64,000 nt of DNA. It comes from CAYULW01 sp964445815. GTDB lineage: Bacteria; Bacteroidota; Bacteroidia; Flavobacteriales_E; Vicingaceae. The notes beneath the pieces are model-generated. The model searched no databases. It saw only the letters and a list, made by a program, of their open reading frames with translations, and had not been told where the DNA came from. The position numbers and the translations under genes are program-made. Below, piece by piece: positions 53,944-61,571 of the stretch (positions are counted from its first letter, which is position 1; the number at the start of each line of letters is the position of its first letter). The stretch lies in assembly GCA_964445815.1 (NCBI GenBank), contig CAYULW010000002.1:558001-622000 (forward strand), given 5' to 3'.

Positions 53944-53955
53944 TCTCTATAGAGA
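53944..53955. repeat. Perfect 12-bp palindrome upstream of RadC-like gene
   Basis: TCTCTATAGAGA, in the 216-base divergent gap between the RadC-like gene and the 231-aa gene, 61 bases from the RadC-like start. A second inverted repeat AATTGTT-CAA-AACAATT sits at 54021-54037. Both are operator candidates; nothing else is obvious in the gap. Confidence 0.45.
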
Positions 53956-54099
53956 ATTTATAAACACAATAGTTGTCATTTCATTAAGGTTTCACTATGC
54001 TATTCCTTCCCAACTCTAATAATTGTTCAAAACAATTTACCTATGACCAATATATTCAGTTTAAAATGGATTAACTTTTAAGCTCTAAATTTATACCTT

Positions 54100-54795
54100 A
54101 TGGCATTAGTGAAATTAACCGATTACGAAAAAGAATTATGTATTGAAGTTGTTCAGCTACGCTTAGAATTCATGCAACAACATTATGGTGAAGATAAAAT
54201 TTCAGAGAGTATTTTATCTGCATTGCAAAGAAGAATTGTGAAACTAACACCTACTCAAAAGGCATTCATCTCAGGATGCATCAATGAAGAAATAATGGAT
54301 AACAGTGAAGATATAATTAAGTCGACACATTTCGAACTCTTGCTAAAACATGAGAAGAATAATTATGATGAAAATTATTTAAGGTATGATACTGCTGCAA
54401 ACTTGAGAAATCGTTTTATGTCAGATAAAAGAAAAGAAAACCACCATAGAATAATACTTCCTATTCACAATAAAATTGAACAAGTATTGAACAGTGATAA
54501 GGTCTTCTATTCTATGTCTGATGATAAGGTGTACAAAATTGCTGTGCTTAATTCTATAACTAAACAGTATTGGAGTTTGGAGGCTAGTAATGAACATGCA
54601 TTCGACAAGATCAATTTTTCAACCTACAATAAGCATTATGCTAGTAGCTATATGTATTCGGGAACACCCCAAGAGGTATTACAATTGGTAAAAAAATATG
54701 AACAAAAAAATGGGTTAAAATGGGGCTACATCAGACTGAAACAGCTTCTTGAGAAGATAGTAGAATACAGTGCCGAATTCAAACCTGCTGCCTAA
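54100..54795 (+). CDS. Unknown protein preceding a GNAT acetyltransferase
   Basis: I do not recognise this 231-aa soluble protein. It is mostly helical at the N-terminus (EKELCIEVVQLRLEFMQQHY) with a mixed C-terminal half (YKIAVLNSITKQYWSLEASN). The GNAT gene starts 3 bases after its stop, so they form a tight pair. Such pairing of a helical protein with a GNAT toxin-like enzyme resembles a toxin-antitoxin unit, but the first protein lacks a visible DNA-binding motif and is large for an antitoxin. Confidence 0.6.
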   Translation: MALVKLTDYEKELCIEVVQLRLEFMQQHYGEDKISESILSALQRRIVKLTPTQKAFISGCINEEIMDNSEDIIKSTHFELLLKHEKNNYDENYLRYDTAANLRNRFMSDKRKENHHRIILPIHNKIEQVLNSDKVFYSMSDDKVYKIAVLNSITKQYWSLEASNEHAFDKINFSTYNKHYASSYMYSGTPQEVLQLVKKYEQKNGLKWGYIRLKQLLEKIVEYSAEFKPAA

Positions 54796-54798
54796 TTG

Positions 54799-55278
54799 AT
54801 GTACAATGTAATGCTTGAAACGAAACCAAATATTTCTCACCTCAATGCAATTCATGATTGGTTAAAAGAGGAATATTTAATTGAACAAAATGGATTTTAT
54901 TCCAATTGGCAAAAAATAAAAGAAGCATTTGAAGAGGGTGAGTTACTCATTTTTGAAGCCAATAAAGTTACAGTTGGTTTTGTCGTATTTACTGAAATCG
55001 ACACGACTTGCATAATTGATATTGCTGTAATTAAACCGTCTGAAAGAAACAAAGGAATGGGAAGCGAGTTTATCAAACAAGCAATCCATCATTTTAAGAA
55101 AATAGGAGTAAAAAACCTTAAGGTTTTTTGTTCGCCTTCCTCTTCCGAATCGTTTTGGCGAAAGTTTGGATTTAATAATTCGAATGACCCTTTAATTGGA
55201 TTGGGAACCTCATTAATATTAAAAATTAACGCAAATTTTAACGTTAACTCTTCGTTAACTTCCGTTAGTTTTCCGTAA
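54799..55278 (+). CDS. GNAT-family N-acetyltransferase
   Basis: About 159 aa from ATG 54799 (TTG 54796 is adjacent). Acetyl-CoA-binding motif A is VIKPSERNKGMGSEFIKQAI, with an R/Q-xx-G-x-G/A-like loop, after the strand VTVGFVVFTEIDTTCIIDIA. It has VFCSPSSSESFWRKFGF as motif B. The acceptor is unknown. The last dozen codons (about NANFNVNSSLTSVSFP) are made from the CGTTAA repeat array, so the original C-terminus may have been replaced. Confidence 0.82.
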   Translation: MYNVMLETKPNISHLNAIHDWLKEEYLIEQNGFYSNWQKIKEAFEEGELLIFEANKVTVGFVVFTEIDTTCIIDIAVIKPSERNKGMGSEFIKQAIHHFKKIGVKNLKVFCSPSSSESFWRKFGFNNSNDPLIGLGTSLILKINANFNVNSSLTSVSFP

Positions 55279-55299
55279 AAAGACGTTAATTGGCGTTAA
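55226..55299. repeat. Helically phased CGTTAA array
   Basis: CG of each CGTTAA-like unit at 55230, 55242, 55253, 55263, 55274, 55284 and 55294, giving steps of 12, 11, 10, 11, 10 and 10 bases, close to one DNA turn. The palindrome TTAACGTTAA (55238-55247) is included. Units: CGTTAACTCTT, CGTTAACTTC, CGTTAGTTTTC, CGTAAAAAGA, CGTTAATTGG, CGTTAATTTG. It covers the 3' end of the GNAT gene. An iteron-like or operator array is the natural reading. Confidence 0.65.
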
Positions 55300-55336
55300 T
55301 TTGAACTACTCTAAACTCTATATAAACAAAAGGTTC

Positions 55337-55355
55337 TTAACGGCATTAACGTTAA
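55337..55355. repeat. TTAACG and TTAACGTTAA palindrome at island edge
   Basis: TTAACG at 55337-55342 and a second perfect palindrome TTAACGTTAA at 55346-55355, ending 12 bases from the stop of the DUF3347 gene. With the one at 55238 the two palindromes bracket the array. Confidence 0.6.
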
Positions 55356-55366
55356 AAATGCGAATT

Positions 55367-55912
55367 TCACTCAATAACTTCAGTCACTTTACCGCATCGC
55401 AGCATTTCATCGCCAAAATAGGGGTTGAGCACTTTGGATTCTGCACTTAGCCAATGTGCCCCCGTATGTTCAAAAGCCATGGGACAATATTGATAATACA
55501 ATTCTTGATGGTCAAATTTGCTGTTCTTAATCAACTGGTACGCATCATTTGATAACACTTCAAAGCTAGCACGTTGATCGTCAATTTCTTTTTTATCAGC
55601 AATATCCTTTGCACTTTTTAGCACTTTTTTTAGAATGTTATTCTGGCTTTCCTTCATTTGATGGATGAGTTCTTCTGCTTCAAAGCTTGCTGCTTCTGCA
55701 TCAGTATCTGCTAATGCATTTTTTACTTTTAGATACCCTCCGACTAAAACGGCAAACTCTTCCTCATTTAAATTAGCTTCTAATAATTCTTTCTCATTAA
55801 CTTGAGAACTGTATTCTAATTTCCCTGTTCCTGCTCTGTCTTGTCCACATGAAATGAGACTTATAATTGATAAGACTGCAATAAAAATATTTATTCTCTT
55901 TTTTTTCTTCAT
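55367..55912 (-). CDS. DUF3347 lipoprotein, copper-efflux associated
   Basis: A 181-aa exported lipoprotein (lipobox Cys in ISLISCGQDR). The C-terminal half has the DUF3347 signature: ELYYQYCPMAFEHTGAHWLS then VLNPYFGDEMLRCGKV, with Cys, Met and His that could bind copper. The family often accompanies CusB/CopB-type efflux genes. It is the last gene of the metal operon and starts 11 bases after the DUF2231 gene. Confidence 0.88.
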   Translation of the reverse strand: MKKKKRINIFIAVLSIISLISCGQDRAGTGKLEYSSQVNEKELLEANLNEEEFAVLVGGYLKVKNALADTDAEAASFEAEELIHQMKESQNNILKKVLKSAKDIADKKEIDDQRASFEVLSNDAYQLIKNSKFDHQELYYQYCPMAFEHTGAHWLSAESKVLNPYFGDEMLRCGKVTEVIE

Positions 55913-55923
55913 TTTCTTTTTAA

Positions 55924-56607
55924 TTAATGGTCATGTTCTCTTTGGGTTTCCAAGTATTTCCACTGAGGACCAACTCCTTCTATATGCACTAACTGAGCAC
56001 CATAATGCCCTGCTTTTACTACAGAATAAGCAGCTATTGATAACAAAACAAATACAACAACTATAGCCCATCGTTTCTGCTGCCAAACAAAAAGGTTCAC
56101 AAATTGAAGAATTGTTCCAAATATTCCAAAATTAATAGTCATATCTGCCCAATAATCATGTTGTTCCAAGACCTTTTTTGCATGCTCAGAAAGTCCGTGG
56201 GTATGCGGATGAAAAATTTCTCCGGCAAAATAGGCAGTTATCGTTCCTGTAAAAACCAAAAGAAAGGCGATCCAGGCTACTTCTTTTCTTAAAACAACAA
56301 CTTGTACCAATTGCAGGAGTGCTCCAAATAGAATTAGAACAATCGCAAAATGCACGATTAATGGATGTAGGTTTGGAAAATCATCTAGGCTTGCTGTCAA
56401 TTTTTGTTCACCTGCATTATACTTTATTTCAACTTCTCCACTTGCTTCACTTCCCCTGAAAACCTTGTTCTCTAAAGTATCCATCTGCGATATATTTGCC
56501 TGTATCTTAGCAGTACTATCGTGCTTCTCATTCCCATGCCCTAATACTACAATTGAACTTAATACTAATATGCAAGAAAAGGCCATTGCTTTACTCATTT
56601 TATTCAT
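55924..56607 (-). CDS. DUF2231-family inner-membrane protein
   Basis: About 227 aa from ATG 56607 (overlapping the receptor stop by 8 bases; ATG 56598 is an alternative). After a signal-like segment (AFSCILVLSSIVVLG) and a soluble loop, four membrane helices follow: HPLIVHFAIVLILFGALLQL, AWIAFLLVFTGTITAYFAGE, an IFGTILQFVNLFVWQ segment and AIVVVFVLLSIAAYSVVKAG. The HPL-HFAI and EIFHPHTHGLSEHAK histidines suit DUF2231 and may handle haem or metal. It is translationally linked to the receptor gene. Confidence 0.85.
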   Translation of the reverse strand: MNKMSKAMAFSCILVLSSIVVLGHGNEKHDSTAKIQANISQMDTLENKVFRGSEASGEVEIKYNAGEQKLTASLDDFPNLHPLIVHFAIVLILFGALLQLVQVVVLRKEVAWIAFLLVFTGTITAYFAGEIFHPHTHGLSEHAKKVLEQHDYWADMTINFGIFGTILQFVNLFVWQQKRWAIVVVFVLLSIAAYSVVKAGHYGAQLVHIEGVGPQWKYLETQREHDH

Positions 56608-59077
56608 GAATTGATTTTTTTTTGTTGAAAATGGCCCTGACCCCAATCTCAATCATTCTAGGCATTGTAGGCCTCAATCCTGAAGGCCTTCTAGCCACTA
56701 TATAAGGAGAATCAAAGAGATTGGTAAGGCTAAAGAATCCTGTAAAATTTGAATTTATTTTATACTGAACTCCTAAGTCAAGCATAAAAGATCTATCTGT
56801 GCTTCTGGAACCCACCATGGCGCCTTGTCCAGGTTCCGTTCTCATTGGATCCAAATACTTCGCACTGATGTTGAAGTCCATTCGTTTGGTTTCTATACTG
56901 AGCACAGCATATAACTGATTACTTGCCAGATAAGGAAATTCATCCCCCTTATCTACTGCCCCCCAACCTTCAAAATCGCTCTCAAATTCACTCAAAAAGG
57001 TAGCTACAGTACCAGTATATGCCACTAAGAAAGGAATTTTATAATGCTTTTTCAGATTGGTATAGAGGATTGTAGATGTTTTAAATTCTACCCCATACAC
57101 CTGGGCTCTGCCTCCATTGAAAAGCAGGTTTGTTCCGTTTCCTCCGGAAGCTGCCAAATCAGTTCCCAAGAGATTCTTGTAAGCACTGTAAAAGCCAATT
57201 AAACTGAATTCGAGTGGATATTTATTGTACCTGACTCCTAATTCAAAATTAGAACTCTGCTCCGTTCTCGAATCTTCATTTACGCCGGCAGGTGCAAAAC
57301 CTAAATGGAAACCGGTAAAAGTGCTCAAAAATTCATTGATCTTATAATTCAGCCCAATACCTGGTAAAATAACTTGTTCTCTATTTGATTTTTTTGTCAG
57401 CTCTGTTCCTTCGCGAGTAATATCATTTTTGCCATAATTCTTCTCTTCTAAAGAAATGTTTTCATAACGAACACCCATTGAAACAGCCAATTTTTGATAA
57501 GTATATTTGTATTTTAAATAGGCAGCAAATGCTTCAGCCTTTCTGAGCCTGTTGCTTTCTGTACCTCTAATTCCCTTTTCGGTTAAATACATAATACGAT
57601 CAGAAATGGCATACTTATCTACCCATTGGAATCGATCTACCTCGTCTTGATGAATTCTTAATCCCAGTTCGACTTTACTAGTAGATTTCTCTGTTGAGAA
57701 ACTTCTTTCCAATCTGGTTTGTATGCCTTGTGAACGGTAAGATCTATTGTTGGCTTTCATTTCAAGGGCATTATTAGCCGAGTTATAATTTCCCTTCACA
57801 ATTTGTAAAGCATTGGAGTAATTATCTGGATCATCGAGTACAGAGCTTAAACCAAGCCTCCTACCATAGGTATCCACCACTTTATCGAGCTTATACCAGT
57901 TTCTTGTGAAATCATTACGGTAAGCCGTAGTATATACCTTCATGTGTTTTGAAAATCGCATGAAATGCGAGAGGCTAATTTGGGTTTGATCGGAAATCAT
58001 CAGGTCATTCTGAGATGCTGCATACCTGCGATATGGATCTGCCTCAAAATCTTCTTCGGTTAAACCCAAATACGTTTCATTGGAATTTTCATTAACGATA
58101 CCAAGCTTCATGTTGATGGCTTGATAAAAGGGCAATGAAGGGTCAGAATTTAATTGAATCTTGGCTAAATAGTCTTCTTTATTAAACCCTGTATTACTTC
58201 CTCCGTCCAAACGTTTAAATCCATCGGCTCCGTATTGAAAAGTTTCTATCCAAAATCCACCGTGTTTGAATGAACTTCCAACTCCAGCATAAGCTTCCTG
58301 ATAGCCATAACTGCCTGTTGAAAGTTGTACTTCTGCCTGCGCTTCATCCGGTATAGGAGTCGATATCAGATTAATTGCTCCTCCTGTTGTATAAGGCCCA
58401 TACTTAATCTGGCTGCTTCCCTTTAAAACTTCTATGGCATGCATTCTTCCAACTGTAGGAAAATAATAAGCTGCCGGTGCTGAATACGGAGCCGGTGCAA
58501 TAAGCACCCCATCTTCCATTAAAGTTATTTTTGAACTTCGTTCAACACCAGTTCCTCTCAGTCCAATATTAGGCCTTAAGCCATAACCATCTTCTTCCTG
58601 AATATATATTCCCGGAACACTTTTTACAATACGATTTACATCTGAATAATTGAATTGTTGCAACTGCTTTGGTGAGATATATTCTGCTGATCCAGCAATC
58701 TTATCTACCCCTCCTTCTGCTTCGGTAATTGTACTTTCTATAACTACTTGTTGCAAAGAAGTAGATGTGGTTTTCAATAAAACAACAATGTCTTTAATCT
58801 CATCTTCCCTCAGTGTGACAGGATAGGTTTGTTGCTGATATCCCAAATGAGAGAATACGAACGTATAATTTCCCGCACTTAGATCTTTCATCAAGAATTT
58901 GCCTTCTACATCGGTCACTGTTCCTTGATCAGAGTCCATCAACCCTACCGTAGCAAACTTAAGAGGCTCACCACTTTGAAAATCCTTTACTACACCTCGA
59001 ATGCTTGCACCTTCTAATTTCACCTGAAGAACTAATAAAGTAATTACAAGTACTGTATTTAAAGACCATTTCATCAT
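56600..59077 (-). CDS. FecA-like TonB-dependent receptor
   Basis: An 825-aa receptor with a signal peptide, a carboxypeptidase-like domain (KFATVGLMDSDQGTVTDVEG) and a FecA-type plug: YGLRPNIGLRGTGVERSSKI and YSAPAAYYFPTVGRMHAIEV, then GSSQIKYGPYTTGGAINLIS. The barrel ends with FNKKKSIHE beyond the usual aromatic residue. FecA-like receptors take up metal chelates; in this operon, with CopB and DUF3347, the cargo might be a copper- or iron-binding compound. Start is 17 bases after the metalloprotease stop. Confidence 0.92.
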   Translation of the reverse strand: MMKWSLNTVLVITLLVLQVKLEGASIRGVVKDFQSGEPLKFATVGLMDSDQGTVTDVEGKFLMKDLSAGNYTFVFSHLGYQQQTYPVTLREDEIKDIVVLLKTTSTSLQQVVIESTITEAEGGVDKIAGSAEYISPKQLQQFNYSDVNRIVKSVPGIYIQEEDGYGLRPNIGLRGTGVERSSKITLMEDGVLIAPAPYSAPAAYYFPTVGRMHAIEVLKGSSQIKYGPYTTGGAINLISTPIPDEAQAEVQLSTGSYGYQEAYAGVGSSFKHGGFWIETFQYGADGFKRLDGGSNTGFNKEDYLAKIQLNSDPSLPFYQAINMKLGIVNENSNETYLGLTEEDFEADPYRRYAASQNDLMISDQTQISLSHFMRFSKHMKVYTTAYRNDFTRNWYKLDKVVDTYGRRLGLSSVLDDPDNYSNALQIVKGNYNSANNALEMKANNRSYRSQGIQTRLERSFSTEKSTSKVELGLRIHQDEVDRFQWVDKYAISDRIMYLTEKGIRGTESNRLRKAEAFAAYLKYKYTYQKLAVSMGVRYENISLEEKNYGKNDITREGTELTKKSNREQVILPGIGLNYKINEFLSTFTGFHLGFAPAGVNEDSRTEQSSNFELGVRYNKYPLEFSLIGFYSAYKNLLGTDLAASGGNGTNLLFNGGRAQVYGVEFKTSTILYTNLKKHYKIPFLVAYTGTVATFLSEFESDFEGWGAVDKGDEFPYLASNQLYAVLSIETKRMDFNISAKYLDPMRTEPGQGAMVGSRSTDRSFMLDLGVQYKINSNFTGFFSLTNLFDSPYIVARRPSGLRPTMPRMIEIGVRAIFNKKKSIHE

Positions 59078-59094
59078 CTCCCTTATTCTTATAC

Positions 59095-61173
59095 TTAATT
59101 AATCACTAATAATTTGAACACTTTACTCTCCAAGCCATTATCCAGTTTTACATAGTAGAATCCATTGGGTAAATCGGTTACAGAAAAGCGAAACAAGCCA
59201 TCATTCATTTCATGATTTCGAAGATCAAATTGTCTTATTAATTTTCCGTTAATGTTTACAATTGATAATTGCGATTGACTCTTTTTTGTTTCTCCAAAAT
59301 CAATAGTAACCATATCATTGGCCGGATTAGGATAAACTTTGGGCTGATTAAGTCTTTCTACCTTGTCATCCAAGCTTGTTAAGATTCCTAGATTATTACC
59401 CACATAGATGTTATCCAGATACAGGTTATTTCCTCCATCGGGAACATTGATAATGCGAATCTGAACATAATCGCTATTTCTATAAGCACTTAATGATATG
59501 TTGGCTTTTCTCCATTGAGTTGCTGTAGGTATAAAAGGAGTTGTTTGCCGAGGTGCGGTAGTCAAACTGCTTTGACTACGATAAAAGATCTGATTAAAGC
59601 TAACGCCACAATCAGTAGATATTTTGACAATCAATTCATCTGAAAAAGTAGGATCAGCTTTCGCGTAGGCCCAATCAAATGACATAAATAGGTATTTATT
59701 ACTGTCTGCAGTGGTTAAATCCAGATAAGGCAGTATAATCTCATCAGCCGAACCGTAGTTGGTATTGATCAGGTTATTGATCTTAATTGAATAATTGCCG
59801 GATACGGATGCCTGAGAATCAATTTGCCAGCTTACTCCACTATCCAGATTGTTTAGCGTTAAACCATTTGCTGGAAATATACCCGAATCAAAGTCATCAT
59901 AGAAAGAGAGTGTATCTCCCAGACCTGGGGCGTTTACCGTGATATAGCCGTTTATTGTTATAGTATCCGTACTTGTGGAATCTGAAGCAATTAAACTAAC
60001 CATAAAGCTACCTACACTATCGTATCTAATGACCGGATTCTGTGAAGTAGATGAGGATGGATTCCCTCCGGGAAAGGACCAATTAAAAGAGGTAGCGCTA
60101 TTAAGCGACCGGTCCATAAACGATATACTACTTCCCGTACAGATGGAACGATTTAGGCTAACAAAGTCTGCTATTACAGGACATGTGGCAGGAGGAGAAT
60201 AATTACTATCGCATCCGGTAAATACCAAATTACTTTGTTTCCAAATTAAAGTTCTTATGGTGTCAAGTGTGGCATGCATTCTCTGTTTCTGACCGTTGGT
60301 GAGCATATTCATGCATGTATCTGGGGTATAATTCATGTAGTTTTCTTTAGGATCATTTACATCAGGAACATCATTGGAGCAGGTATTTAATGTAGCACAG
60401 GTAAAACTTGGCGCAGCTTGAGGAGGTGTATCACAAACAAAATCTCCGCTACTGCATGTATCCACTCCACATCCATTATTAAAGGTGTGGTAAAGGCCAA
60501 ACCAATGCCCCAATTCATGCGTAGTAGTTCTTCCGAGTCCTGTAGAGCTTCCATTATTTCCTACCAAATTGTGTCGAACAACTATACCATCTTCTCCAGG
60601 AGGTCCACCGGGAAAAGAAGCATAACCTCCCACACTTCCATTAATGCTTCGCACCACATACATGTTTAAATAGCGCGTATTGTCCCAAAAGCTTAACTCC
60701 TTCAATAAGGCTCTTTGTGAAGTTTGATGTGCTGTTAAGCTGCTTTTTATTCTAACTACTCCATTGGTGCAATTACCCTTGGGGTCTTTCTTAGCCAAAC
60801 AAAACCGAACTCTTGTATCAACCCCGTTTCCAGCCCCATTGGTTCCGGCTAGTTTTCCATAATCTTCATTGAGTATTTGTATTTGACTGTTTATTTGAGC
60901 CATAGAAATGTTTTCAGATCCTCCATTGTGAATAACGTGTACGACCACAGGAATGACACGAATGGTATCCGAACCGCTTTTCTGATTTAGCTTCACTTTT
61001 TTATTTGAAAGGAAGCTCTGAATAAGATTCTCAGAACGTAAAACCGATTGCTTTGACTTGAGTTCATCAAAGTAGCAGGGCTCACTTTTTTCAATATCCT
61101 GAGCAATAAGCGGACTGAAACAGACTAAAATAAGTCCCATCAGAAAAAATATTTGATGCTGAGTAGTTTGCAT
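59095..61173 (-). CDS. Secreted M43-family metalloprotease with PKD domain and T9SS tail
   Basis: About 692 aa from ATG 61173, which leads directly into a signal peptide (IFFLMGLILVCFSPLIAQ). Pappalysin-type zinc motif HELGHWFGLYH near 230, followed by a Met-turn region (NYMNYTPDTCMNMLTNGQ) as in M43 enzymes. A PKD domain (DFVSLNRSICTGSSISFMD, NPVIRYDSVGSFMVSLIAS) follows, then a jelly-roll region, and a type IX sorting domain (QPKVYPNPANDMVTIDFG, then FKLLVIN). It is secreted to the surface or medium. Its place in a metal operon is unusual. Confidence 0.92.
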   Translation of the reverse strand: MQTTQHQIFFLMGLILVCFSPLIAQDIEKSEPCYFDELKSKQSVLRSENLIQSFLSNKKVKLNQKSGSDTIRVIPVVVHVIHNGGSENISMAQINSQIQILNEDYGKLAGTNGAGNGVDTRVRFCLAKKDPKGNCTNGVVRIKSSLTAHQTSQRALLKELSFWDNTRYLNMYVVRSINGSVGGYASFPGGPPGEDGIVVRHNLVGNNGSSTGLGRTTTHELGHWFGLYHTFNNGCGVDTCSSGDFVCDTPPQAAPSFTCATLNTCSNDVPDVNDPKENYMNYTPDTCMNMLTNGQKQRMHATLDTIRTLIWKQSNLVFTGCDSNYSPPATCPVIADFVSLNRSICTGSSISFMDRSLNSATSFNWSFPGGNPSSSTSQNPVIRYDSVGSFMVSLIASDSTSTDTITINGYITVNAPGLGDTLSFYDDFDSGIFPANGLTLNNLDSGVSWQIDSQASVSGNYSIKINNLINTNYGSADEIILPYLDLTTADSNKYLFMSFDWAYAKADPTFSDELIVKISTDCGVSFNQIFYRSQSSLTTAPRQTTPFIPTATQWRKANISLSAYRNSDYVQIRIINVPDGGNNLYLDNIYVGNNLGILTSLDDKVERLNQPKVYPNPANDMVTIDFGETKKSQSQLSIVNINGKLIRQFDLRNHEMNDGLFRFSVTDLPNGFYYVKLDNGLESKVFKLLVIN

Positions 61174-61224
61174 TTTTAATTGTTTTAAATGAATAAATGT
61201 GTTCCTAATCACTATTTTTTTAGG

Positions 61225-61542
61225 TTACTTTATGGAAATCACTTCCAACGACATATCACATTTTGAACAGTGATCGCCTTCTTTCCCCTTTACTTCAGGA
61301 TGCATTGGGCAAGCATGGGTTAGTTCTTCATGATCGCCATGATTCATTTCTTCATGTTTCACACTATCTTGATTCGCCGCCTCATGTTTATGTTGCTGCA
61401 TGTCCTCGTCGTGTTCCATTCCTTCTGCATGCTCATGATCTTCTATTTTATGTTTCTGCTCTTCACCACAACTACTAAGAATTACTGAACTGGTGAAGAA
61501 AAATGCTATAGCTATTGTAATTGTTAATACTGACTTTTTCAT
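61225..61542 (-). CDS. Heavy-metal-binding-domain lipoprotein
   Basis: A 105-aa lipoprotein (lipobox Cys in VILSSCGEEQ). The middle is His/Glu/Asp-rich (EHAEGMEHDEDMQQHKHEA). The end is a heavy-metal-binding domain, HACPMHPEVKGKEGDHCSKC then DMSLEV, as found at CusB/CopB N-termini. It is likely a periplasmic copper buffer, delivering to the ATPase encoded 29 bases upstream. Confidence 0.88.
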   Translation of the reverse strand: MKKSVLTITIAIAFFFTSSVILSSCGEEQKHKIEDHEHAEGMEHDEDMQQHKHEAANQDSVKHEEMNHGDHEELTHACPMHPEVKGKEGDHCSKCDMSLEVISIK

Positions 61543-61571
61543 ATTTACTGGTATTTAAATTAAGGTATGAA

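Noticed and set aside
24534..55300. Integrase or transposase genes for the island
   Set aside because: No tyrosine or serine recombinase, DDE transposase or relaxase motif was seen among the proteins in this range.
55226..55355. CRISPR array
   Set aside because: The units are 10-12 bases with no spacers of 25-40 bases, and no cas genes are in the window.
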